Shown here piece by piece: positions 31,244 to 41,036 of a stretch of DNA of 64,000 bases. Made by a program: the position numbers and the translations under genes. The notes under the pieces were generated by a model that saw only the letters and a program-made list of their open reading frames with translations, made no database searches and was not told the DNA's origin. This DNA comes from Adineta vaga (lineage: Eukaryota; Rotifera), in the NCBI GenBank assembly GCA_021613535.1, contig CP075493.1, forward strand, positions 9,548,001 through 9,612,000, in the 5' to 3' direction. Every line of letters begins with the position of its first letter. Position 1 is the first letter of the stretch.

Positions 31244-33793
31244 TTAATTTTGTTGAAATAATCGAGTAGAAAATAACCTTTCACTTCTGGATATACTTTG
31301 AGTAGCTTTTGTGATCGACGAGATAGTGTCAGGTTTAGTTTTGCCTAGTAGATAAAGTTGTATGCGCAGATGAAGATTGAATCAATATGAAAGTACTTAC
31401 GAAGATTTTCAAATATTTCGATGTTGGTTTGTGTAGCAGAAGACTTGCGCATTGGCTGAAACGCTGGTTTTTTCAAGATTGATGATAAAGGTGGATGATT
31501 ATTTTGTGCCGGAGTTTCTTGAGAAGAAAAAAAAATTGGTTCATTAACAGCAGTTGACGAGATAATGGGCCAAGGATCATTGTGCGTAAAATTCCCATTT
31601 GGAGATAGCCGTTGTTGAATATTCTATGAAAGATAAAAAATAGAATAGATATAGTATGTAGAAGATAAAATTCGTGAACTTTTTGTTGCAGTTTATCATT
31701 TAAACGTGTTTCTAATGTGGAATGGGCAGAAGTTTTGACATCGAGATCATTGTCGAGACCAAGTGAACTAAAACTTGGCGTAATCGTTGAATCGTTATCA
31801 ATTTCAGGTGCACCATCATTAAAGTTTTTATTTAAAAATAAGAGAGATGGCGTTGGAAATGGTGTTTGTTTCTGATGAGTATTCATTTTGAACATTGTTG
31901 CTTTCGTATGATCACCAATCTATGATTGTAATAGAAATTAAAATAAATTTACTTTTTTTTCTTACATTTGGTTTTATTTCTTTTTGAGTAACATGATATT
32001 TAAATATGGATATGTCTTTATGTATGGACTCAGCTCGTTCTAATAGTGCTTCATCATCTGGTGGAAAATTAGATACAGCTGTTGAACGTAATGCAAAGCT
32101 AGGTACAGCAACAATACTTAATACAACAGATTTTTCTTTAGGGTTTTCATTGACATCTGTCGGTGGTATTGGTGACGTAGCAAAGTTGTGTGTTTCTTTA
32201 ATCGTTGGGATTGATTGTGTAGATTTTTCATTAGTGTCTGTCCGTGGTATTGGTGATGTGGCGAAACTATGCGTTCTTTTCATTGAATGAATAGGTTCTT
32301 CTTTTTCTTTTTGATTCAATTTATTATTTTGCTGATTTGTAAATAGACTGGTAAGATCTGTTGGTTCACGTGTTTGTGTTGATGTTGATATTGTATTCAT
32401 AGAAATTGGTGGTTTGAACACATCTAAAAACATGTAATGCACGGATTGGAAACAGTTAGTAACTTTTATATATGATACTAACTTGTAGCAGGAAGGGAAT
32501 TGTTTGATGCAATTTGACTTGTAGATTGAACGGCGGTAGGCATCTTGAAACAGGTGCTTTGGCAACAGGAGTGGTCAATTTAACGGAATGTTCATTGTTG
32601 GTAGTAGTACTAGTAGTAGTAGTAGTAGTAGTAGAGGGATGAAGAAGAGGTTTACTAAGTGATGGTCGTGAATATGAAACAGTCGACACAACAGGAGCAA
32701 TAGTTTTAGTTGGAGGGGAAGATAATATAGGAGTACGGGGTGCATCATATGTAGGAGAAACAGCTGAGGTATCCGGGCTAAATGTAGGAGATGAGTTGGT
32801 AGATTTCAAAAAGATATTATCAACACTAGGTATCGGTGAGTTTACAGGAATGACAGGAGTTGAAACTGTAGGAGCAGTAACTGGTGCAGAAGTCATAAGA
32901 TTCGTAGATTGAGTAGAAGTTTTAGTAGTTGTTGTAACAACTTGAACTACTGAAGTGGAAAAGTTTGAAGAAGTAGGTGGCATCGATGATTTTTTAAAGA
33001 ACTTGTCATTGTTAGTGTTGTTTGTCGGAATATTTGTAGTTTCAGAAGAAGTAGAAGTATCAAACTTTACTACCGAGTTAATAGGATTCGAAAGTGGTTC
33101 AGTAGGAACATGAGAGGCATTTGCATCAAGTACGAAGACAGATGTACGACGTACGGAAGGTGTAGGAGGTTTCATAGAAGTAGTAAACGGTTCTGTATTT
33201 GTGGCCAATGGAGGAGTGAAGCGTTCAGGAAGAGCACGAGGAGAAGCGGAATTCATATTCATAGAGATACGAGAAGCTTCAGAAGTCAGCCGAAAAATAG
33301 ACGGACGACGCACAGTAGAAGTCCTTGGTGTGGATGGTTTTGTAGGAGATATATTATCATTTTTTAATGATGTACGAGTGTCAGAACTCATTGGAAAATT
33401 CGGTGGAGATGTTTCTCCTGAAGTGCGAGAAGTTCCGGCATCAAGTACATAGACGGATGTACGATGAGTAGCAGAATTTAATGGCATTGGAAATGTTTCA
33501 AGATTAGTTACGGTACTAGATTCCACGTTATTCATCGTACTTCTATGAACAGTCGATTTTGTAACATTAGAAGAACCGTCCGGTTGAACCATAGAAACCG
33601 ATGTGTGTGAAGTTGTAATCATCGTAGTACCAGTTGCAGACGGATTTGTAGGAACGTCAGCAGCGGGGAAAGAATACGAAGAAACATGAGGCATCTCTGA
33701 ATCAAACATTGGACCTGACTCGTGAGGGTAGAGCATTGGAAAAGGCACATGTGGTGGTTGAGAAACGGCAGGAGTAACCGTCGAGTTACCCAT
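31244..33793 (-). CDS. Ser/Thr/Pro-rich low-complexity protein with internal repeats
   Basis: Unrecognised. Exons (minus): 33793-32585, 32543-32483, 32423-31966, 31919-31680, 31623-31401, 31344-31244; 2292 nt, 763 residues. The first join uses a very short 41-nt intron, needed to keep frame; a frameshift is the alternative. Three related units occur in the N-terminal half: RTSVYVLDAGTSR, RRPSIFRLTSEASR and RRTSVFVLDANASH. A second duplicated motif is HSFATSPIPRTDTNE / HNFATSPIPPTDVNE. A long threonine tract and a late basic patch (LSSILKKPAF) follow. No membrane segment, signal peptide or enzyme domain is seen. The many Arg-x-Ser/Thr-Pro contexts suggest phosphorylation, and the sequence looks mostly disordered. 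It could be a cytoskeletal or scaffold protein; function unknown. Confidence 0.7.
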
Positions 33794-34400
33794 CGAGATT
33801 TTTTTTTCAAATAAGTCTACGTCATTGAATTATTATTATGGTTTTGAATTTATTATATATTCTTTTCATGGCTTCATTCTATATTACAATTCTTTTACAG
33901 GTATAATTAATACAATACAAATGTCTTCGACGACATATTCGAAGGTTTTGTTGTCCAATGTGTGAGAAAGAATTGATTAAATTCAGACAACAAAATCATT
34001 TCAAAATAGTTCAACTGTTTCTGTTATTTCGTTTCTTACTCTACAGTGATATCTATCGTAAAAAAATGTCTTAATCTTCATACATTGGCTATACATTCAT
34101 CCAACCATAGGAAGAAGCGACGTTTATTATTTATTTTTTTTAGTTTGATTCGATAGAAAAATGACGAGCACAAGCCGCTTACGTCTACACCCGCTTTTAA
34201 TCATTGACTGAGTCAGTTACTCATCAACTTATTTATTTTTATTTAATTGTAATACATATAATTTATTTGTTCTAATAGATCGACTATTTGAATCTGTCCT
34301 GTCCGTTCTTTTCTTTCGATTATATATTCTTAATTTTTTTGTATCATGTTTTTAATCAATTAACTATATTTAACTTCATTATCATCTTTTGTACAATCAA
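33794..34400. other. Divergent intergenic, Ser/Thr-rich gene / DNAJ gene
   Basis: Promoter region for two divergent genes; AT-rich with no coding exon or obvious motif. Confidence 0.45.
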
Positions 34401-35920
34401 ATGGAAGCGAATAAAGATGCTGCTTTACATTATTTAGAACTTGCTGAAAAAGCAGTTCTTACTAATGAAAATGCACGAGCTATACGATATATCAATAAAT
34501 CTGAAGATCTGTTTCCAACACAAAGAGCCAAAGGTAATGTCACGTGTTTTTCTCGAAGATTTTCTGAAAATAGATTCTTTAAAGATCTACGAGAACGAAT
34601 AAAGAATTCAACTCATACCAGTAAAACACATGAATCTACCACCACATCTTCGAATCATGATCATACAAATACAAATGGCACTTCATCACATACCAGACAT
34701 AGAACAAATTCAACAACGGCGAATGATTATACTTCAGAAGAAGTAGAAGCTGTTCGAAAGTAACTCAAATCTAATTTCATATCATCATGAATATATTGGT
34801 AACTCGTTTTTTTTTCTTTCTTTTATTATATTAGAATCAAAACATGTAAAGATTTGTACGAAATTCTTGGCGTTAATAAAACAGCATCGGAAGCTGATTT
34901 GAAAAAAGCTTATAGAAAACTAGCACTTCAAGTGAGTGATTCATCGCTGAATTCCTTCTTCGTTATTTTCATTCATTTCATTCAGTTCCATCCAGACAAA
35001 TGTAAAGCACCTGGTGCTACTGAAGCTTTCAAAGGTTATCTTGTCAAAAAGACAATTAAACATTGAACTTTACTTACATCTTTTTTATTATAGCAATTGG
35101 TAAAGCTTTTTCGATACTCAGTGATCCAAAAAAACGTCAAGATTATGATGAATATGGTCATGCAATGGAACCACACTATGAACGTAATCATACCGGTGGT
35201 AGACATGGTGGACAAAATTATTATTATTCAGATGATGATGATGATTTTTCAGCTGAAGAAATCTTTAATCTTTTCTTCGGTTATTCTGGTATGATATAAA
35301 TAAATATATTTTGATGAACAAAGACGAATATTTTTCTAAAGGTCCAACAAATCGTACATATCGACGTCGTCAACATACAAATACATTTCATTTTGGGACA
35401 CATTCACCACAAAATGTTTGTTTTTATGATCGTTTTTTTACGAAACCATATTTCTTTTCATCTCTTTAGACTACAAATACACTTACCCAACTATTACCTT
35501 ATCTATTTCTTTTTCTTATTTCAATCATTGGAACATTTTTAGTCAGTGAACCTCAATTTCAATTGCATCGTACTGGGTAAAAATCATGATTTCTCATCGG
35601 CATGAATGTTCATTTCTAATCTTTCTTTTCCTAGGAAATACACTGTTCCACGTACGACACGTTCAGCAAATATTCAGTATTATGTTAAACCAGATTTCCG
35701 TGAACCAAGTACAATTACCGAACTAGATAGGTTCGAATCATCGGTCATTGATGAACATATATCTGATCTACGAAATCAATGTTACCGTGAACAACAACAT
35801 AAAGAATCAATGCTATGGCGAGCAAGAATGATGAATGATAATGGTTTATATCGGCGAGGTCAACAATTAACGACGCCATCGTGTACAAAATTAAACCAGT
35901 TCGTACGTGATTATGCCTAG
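34401..35920 (+). CDS. ER-membrane J-domain protein, DNAJB12/DNAJB14 type
   Basis: Hsp70 co-chaperone anchored in the ER membrane, facing the cytosol, used in membrane-protein quality control. Exons: 34401-34533, 34585-34759, 34835-34931, 34986-35034, 35094-35288, 35342-35415, 35470-35576, 35635-35920; 1116 nt, 371 residues. N-terminal [18 protein letters not shown] helical pair, Ser/Thr linker, [21 protein letters not shown] leading into the J-domain with the HPD triad ([22 protein letters not shown]), DYDEYG, a Gly/Asp-rich part, one transmembrane segment ([17 protein letters not shown]) and the DUF1977 tail ([21 protein letters not shown]). The order matches DNAJB12/14. Intron 1 (51 nt) is in frame and stop-free, so its retention would add 17 residues. 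Confidence 0.94.
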
Positions 35921-36538
35921 TTTCAAGTTCAATGTTGTTTTTTTCTATTAAAAAATTACAGTGAACTATTTCCTTTTTTTGATTTCTTCTTCTTTGTTTC
36001 GTATTCTCGATCAAATATGTGATTCAATTGTAACGAAAAGAAAATGAACTTTGAGTATTATAAATAAACAAAGCAATATCAAAGTCAAGTTTTGTTTTGT
36101 ATTAAGTGACTCTGAGCAAAAATACACGACGAGATCAAATCGGATTAATCTGTGAATAACTTCGCAGTAAAAGAAGTCATTGACACAATTTATGAAATTG
36201 TTTTAATTTTGTTTTAATTGTTTTATTATAGAGTATCAGTGGATAGGACACAACAAAAAAAGGACTGGATGTTGTATTATTTTTTTGTTGCCTTGCTTTC
36301 AAACTTCTATTATACAGAAAAAATTTGTTGTGCTCGAAGAAAAAAAGACGAATATAACTAAAGGAGTACACTCACTGTTTATTCGAGACACAGAAAAATC
36401 AGGATGAATGAAAAGAAGGATTTATCATTCAGATCAATAGGCAGCGGGAATAATAGAAAAAAAGAGAAGTGTAACAAGACAAAAAATAATACCTAGATCT
36501 AGAGCACCACTCTTTTTTTCCTCAACTAAGAAAATCAT
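35921..36538. other. Convergent intergenic, DNAJ and ADP/ATP carrier
   Basis: 3' flanks of two convergent genes. The 36177-36371 minus open frame is A/T-driven and not supported. Confidence 0.45.
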
Positions 36539-37773
36539 TTATTTAGCATACGATGCTTGTCCAGTTTGAACTAAGTATCGCTTAAATTCATCATAGAGAA
36601 CAAGGACAAGTGATGAACCAACACTTCGATATAAATTTGATAAGTTGCCTTTGAAGAAAGCAGTTAAACCTTCATTAGCAGCAATCTTTCGAGCACAATC
36701 CGTTGTTCCTCTATAGATAATATCTCCACGACCACTTTGCATCATCAAACGACTAGAAACGAAAACAAAATGTGAACTCTTATCTATTATTCAAACAACC
36801 TACCGTCGAATAGTATCAAGTGGATAGGCAAGAAATTCAGATGATGATGTGACAAATTGTGCGAAAAGAAAGCGATATAAAATGCTTGGATTTGGATTAT
36901 CACCGAAGATGAATTTTTTTCCAGCATCATAACCACCAAAATAGAATGCACGGTAGACAAAAATACCGGCCACACTAATAGCAAAACCTCGATAGAGACC
37001 TAGCGAAGAAAAAGATCCATTGATAAGAGTAATTCAATCTAAAAGCAATAGTAAGATATATTACCTTGTATGCCATCAGCTTTGTATATTTTAACAAGAC
37101 AATCATTCATGCCTTTAAATTGTCGTTCACTAACTGATTTTCCAATATCGACACCAAGACGTGTACGAGCAAAATCCAATGGATAGACAAATAGTAAACC
37201 TGTTGCTCCAGCCATACCACCTGCAAATAAATTACCAGCGAAAAATTTATATGGATTTAAAGCAGGATTGTAATTCGCAAACATTCGTTGATAACGTTCT
37301 TTGAAAGCGAAATTTAAAGCTTGCTAAATAGAATCAAATTCATTGATAGATTGTTTCTCGAAAACTAGTAGAACAAAATTACCGTTGGAAAATAACGCAA
37401 AACATTGGCCCAATTGCCTCGCCAGAGTGATATAGGTCCTTCTTCTTTAATACATCGAACGAGACAATCACCAAATCCTTTATATTTCTGTCCTGCAGCA
37501 ATCTTTTGATTGACATCTTGGGTTTGAAGAAGAAGTTTGACACGTTCAAGTGGTGCAACGGCTGTTTTTGAAATAGCTCCCTACAATTCATACGTTTATT
37601 ATTCGAAGAATGATTTTTAATAGGTAATACATACAGCTAAAAGAAGAAGCAAAATGGTGAAGATTAAATCGAGCTAAGAAGAAAAACAAACCTGTTCCAC
37701 CAGCAAGAAAATCGATTAAAATATCTTTTGTCGTTGTTGCTGGTCTTTGTGGTACACCGGTTGGGCCGCCCAT
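36539..37773 (-). CDS. Mitochondrial ADP/ATP carrier (SLC25A4/5/6 family)
   Basis: Inner-membrane antiporter exchanging matrix ATP for cytosolic ADP. Exons (minus): 37773-37692, 37636-37635, 37580-37383, 37323-37065, 36999-36804, 36752-36539; 951 nt, 316 residues. Three mitochondrial-carrier repeats are visible: [26 protein letters not shown] and [14 protein letters not shown]. The first and third continue into [11 protein letters not shown] and [11 protein letters not shown]. The nucleotide-carrier signature is RRRLMM instead of the canonical RRRMMM. The second exon is apparently only two bases (CT), flanked by introns of 55 and 54 nt; it supplies the Ala in [15 protein letters not shown]. 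Without it the frame is lost and helix 1 is one residue short. Confidence 0.94.
37635..37636 (-). other. Predicted 2-nt microexon of the ADP/ATP carrier
   Basis: On the minus strand a strong acceptor (CTTCTTCTTTTAG) is followed by CT and then a consensus donor (GTATGT). Exon 1 ends phase 1 with G, and exon 3 begins phase 0 with GGAGCT. G plus CT makes an Ala codon and restores the conserved spacing of transmembrane helix 1. Flanking introns (37691-37637 and 37634-37581) are the usual size here. Confidence 0.7.
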
Positions 37774-38506
37774 ATCGATCTAAAGTAAAAGATAAAATGA
37801 AGCCGTTTGTCCTTTAAACGATCTTTTTTCGCGTTAGATTCCGATTGTTTATCGATGGTCGACAACGACAACAAATGTGCAAATAGATGTAGACACTCCT
37901 TACTTCTGAAGAGAAGAAAAACACAAAAATAGCTTTATTGAAGTAACCAATCCGAACGAACAATACCGCTTTCTTTTTTTTTCAATACATGAACGACAGA
38001 GATCGCTAATATATAAAGGTATTCTAATAGCGCATATAATATTTTCATTCGTAAAATTGTCGTTATGTTCAACATTATTCTAAATATTTTCTCAAAAAAA
38101 AAAGAATAAATTTCTCAGAATTTGAAGAACAAAATTTTCCGATCGCATCATTCATATACTGAATTGTGCAATTAATATGACATGGTAACATGAAGAATAA
38201 GAGAAAAACACTATACATTCTTTTATTCTTCTTTGTGGGTAAAACTGAAAAGTATTACGCATACTGTGTAACATGTGTCAAAAGGACTTGAAATGATAGA
38301 AAAAGGCGGTTGAAGTGCTTTTCAATTTAGATATGGGGAAAAATCCAAATGATCGAATCACTAAAAGTGAAACAGAAAATTCCAACTAGTAGTATGACAT
38401 CCGTCGATATAAAAGGCTGTGGTGTAACTACATACAAACAGTCACTTTCTCCAACTAAATCACATATAACTACAGTTAAGTTTACACTACACATCAAACG
38501 TAGATC
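37774..38506. other. Divergent intergenic, ADP/ATP carrier / E3-DUB cluster promoter
   Basis: Only long non-coding stretch upstream of the four-gene ubiquitin cluster, so it should hold its promoter and the 5' UTR of the first gene. No coding exon supported; the short open frame at 38349-38543 overlaps the true start region in another frame. Confidence 0.45.
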
Positions 38507-39505
38507 ATGTCGGGTATTATCAATGTTTTATTCTCTACCATGAAAGGTAGTAAACATCTTGGTCAACTGAGGGATGGTTATACTGTTGCTGATATTAGAA
38601 AATTAGTGAAAGAAAAATTTGGTTCAGATAGTTTTCGTCTTGTGGTTAATGGTCAAGAAATTCAAGACAATGATCCAGCTAAATTTGAAGAATTAAAAAA
38701 ATCTATTAAAAACAATACAGTCATTTATGTATGTCAACGAATGGATGGTGGATCGGGTATGGTTGATATAGCTTCCCATAAGGCTACGATTCTTGTCGAT
38801 CTTCAAGATGAATTACGTAAAGTTCCAACACAGAAAACCAATTCTGAATGTATGATTTGTACGGAAGAGAAAAACTGTATTAAAATTTGTTGCAGCTCAA
38901 TCATTTGTAAAGAATGTTTTCCAAATTATTTCATTCATACTGATTATAAAATTTCTTGCTTAACGTGTAATCAAGTTTTACCACCGGAAACGGTTTTTGT
39001 TACACAACAATTTATTCAATCACTTGTTCAATTAGATGAAACAACATTATTGGCCCGAAATATTGATTTTCAAATATGTACTTGTGGAGCATTTTGTATT
39101 AACAGTACGATGTATGCAAGACAACAGTGTAGCAATTGTCAACGATGGTTATGTTTCTTTTGTAATACCGATTGGGATGAACGAGGGAAGAAAATGAAAA
39201 ATGAAAAATATTCATGTCGAGTCAATTGTTTTTGGGAAACTAAAATTACTTATCAATTAGTTACATTAGAATATAATAAAAATATGAAAACACCAAATCG
39301 ACGATGTTGTCCAAAATGTTTCGAATGCGGTTCATATGATTTAAAATGCAAATATCATCGATGCAAATGTGGTCATACATTTTGCTTCATTTGTCTAAAG
39401 TCTAAAGCAGAATGTATACGTGATTTTAAATCGGAATATAATCGGCCATGTGGTGCAGTAGCACAACAAACATACACAATATTTCCACGTCTTTGTCATC
39501 AATAA
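38507..39505 (+). CDS. Ubiquitin-like domain plus RBR (RING-IBR-RING) E3-type protein
   Basis: Single exon, 332 residues. Residues 3-80 form a ubiquitin-like fold (INVLFSTMKGSKHLGQL, YTVADIRKLVKEKFG, FRLVVNGQEI, NNTVIYV) ending QRMDGG at 81-82, reminiscent of the diglycine end of ubiquitin. RING1-like: CMIC (115/118), CC (128/129), C134-x2-C137, CLTC (151/154); the usual His ligand appears replaced by Ser. IBR-like: CTCGAFC, CSNC, LCFFC. Rcat-like: CCPKC, LKCKYHRCKCGHTFCFIC, where C281 occupies the position of the catalytic Cys (compare Cys-x-His-x-x-Cys of parkin-type Rcat). Parkin shares the UBL-RBR order, but this protein lacks the RING0 region. It likely transfers ubiquitin through a thioester; activity is inferred. 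First gene of a four-gene same-strand array with three USP genes. Confidence 0.85.
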   Translation: MSGIINVLFSTMKGSKHLGQLRDGYTVADIRKLVKEKFGSDSFRLVVNGQEIQDNDPAKFEELKKSIKNNTVIYVCQRMDGGSGMVDIASHKATILVDLQDELRKVPTQKTNSECMICTEEKNCIKICCSSIICKECFPNYFIHTDYKISCLTCNQVLPPETVFVTQQFIQSLVQLDETTLLARNIDFQICTCGAFCINSTMYARQQCSNCQRWLCFFCNTDWDERGKKMKNEKYSCRVNCFWETKITYQLVTLEYNKNMKTPNRRCCPKCFECGSYDLKCKYHRCKCGHTFCFICLKSKAECIRDFKSEYNRPCGAVAQQTYTIFPRLCHQ

Positions 39506-39590
39506 AAATACTTCTCTTTTTGTTGTTAATAAATATGTGATATTTATCTATTTAATAAACCAAACACGAAGTATTCCTATGCCTATCGTT

Positions 39591-39594
39591 TTAG
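39591..39594 (+). promoter_or_regulatory. Candidate trans-splice acceptor for USP gene A
   Basis: CCTATCGTTTTAG directly abuts the ATG at 39595. It lies 89 nt after the stop of the RBR gene, and two AATAAA signals (39528, 39554) lie between. No matching donor exists in the RBR stop-to-ATG gap. Confidence 0.5.
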
Positions 39595-41014
39595 ATGAAC
39601 AGTTGTTTTCCAATGCGATTCAAAAAGAAAAAATCCAAGGCAAAACATTCGCCATTAGTTCAAGAACCTCGATTCAAATCTTCAGATGGAAACCGATCAT
39701 CAACAAAGCATCAAAATACAATATCAGTTCACTTAGATAAAAGTATAGTTAATCTGACGTCAAACTCTTCGGAACAAGCAGGTCTTACTAAGTTACTATC
39801 GAAGTGCAATCGACCATTGAAAAATAGAATATTACCAGGTATGTGAACAAATATTTAGATTTGTATGTATATTTTTGGTTGACTTTTTAGAACTTAATCA
39901 GAAGGATGATGTATCGAAGAAGCCTATCGAGAGACATGAAACAATCAATAGAGATGCTCAAGATAGTCCCAGCACATTGATCACACACGAAATTCAAATG
40001 ATACAACTAGACACACGTGGGAGTTTGTCATCGAAACAAAAACTACCTCCAATATCTCGTTCATCGTCATCTTCTCGATCAGATCATCAAAATGTATCGA
40101 CACGTCATTCGTTAGGTGTTTGTGGTCTGAAAAATATTGGAAATACTTGTTACATAAACAGCGCTCTACAGTGCTTAAATAGTATACCTGCTTTTGTTGA
40201 ATGGGCTAAGCAACAACGAACATCTATGACGCAAAGAAATATAATCGATGTTTATGCTTTATTAGTACAAAAAATGTGGTCCGATCGGCAGCAATGTGTT
40301 AATCCTGAAGAATTGAAGAATTATGTCAGTTACGTAGCTCCCATTTTTTCTAACTATGATCAGAAAGATGCACATGAATTTATGAATTCACTTCTTAATA
40401 CATTACAAGCAGCTGATTCAACTTCGTTTCTTACCAATCATTTTCAAATTCATACTCAATCAGAGACTACCGGTAAGAAATGTGAACATATAGATTTCAC
40501 CAATGAAACAACAACATTTCTTCCACTTTCAATTCCTGAATTAAAACCAAATGATCACATCAGACTTTCTCTAGTAGATCTCATTCGAGATTTCTGTCAG
40601 GAAGACACATTAGATGGCGATTATTATTGTCAAACTTGTCAAAAATATCAAGAAGCACGGCATAAAATTACAATTATTCAACCATTACCATCTACTCTTA
40701 TTATTCAACTAAAACGATTTCCATTTGATAACACCAGTAGAAAAATTGATACATTGATACGATTTGAATTCAAATATCAAAATCTACTATCACATGATGA
40801 TCAATACGAACTATCTGCTATTTTACTACATAGTGGAAATCTTGCTTGTGGACATTATACAGCATTGGCACGCAATTACGTCACTAAACGATGGTATCAA
40901 TTCGACGATAGTTATATAAGAGAAATTGATACAGATGATGTCTTGCTAGTTTTTAATACACGACGAGCATATGTGCTTATCTATTTGAGAACTATAGAAA
41001 GTGAAATATTTTAA
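39595..41014 (+). CDS. USP-family deubiquitinase A
   Basis: Cysteine protease that removes ubiquitin. Two exons: 39595-39838 and 39891-41014, phase 1; 455 residues. The N-terminal 150 residues are basic/Ser-rich (MRFKKKKSKAKH) and probably disordered. The USP fold has the Cys box GVCGLKNIGNTCYINSALQC (catalytic Cys about 168), DQKDAHEFMNSLL, a zinc-finger half CQTCQ, LIIQLKRFPF, the His box GNLACGHYTALARN and WYQFDDS. All catalytic residues are present. The first zinc pair seems degenerate (KKCEHIDF, single Cys). The core is compact, about 290 residues. It is a close paralogue of the next two genes. Its ATG sits directly behind an acceptor-like TTTTAG. Confidence 0.92.
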
Positions 41015-41032
41015 TTCTGTCAAACTTCATTT

Positions 41033-41036
41033 TTAG
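41033..41036 (+). promoter_or_regulatory. Candidate trans-splice acceptor for USP gene B
   Basis: ACTTCATTTTTAG directly abuts the ATG at 41037, only 22 nt after the stop of USP A. Cis-splicing from the nearest upstream GT in USP A would run straight into a stop codon, so a cis intron is unlikely. Confidence 0.55.

Noticed and set aside
32006-32290. Plus-strand frame with repeated SVGGIGDVAKLC
   Set aside because: Antisense of the duplicated FATSPIP motif in the minus-strand Ser/Thr-rich gene.
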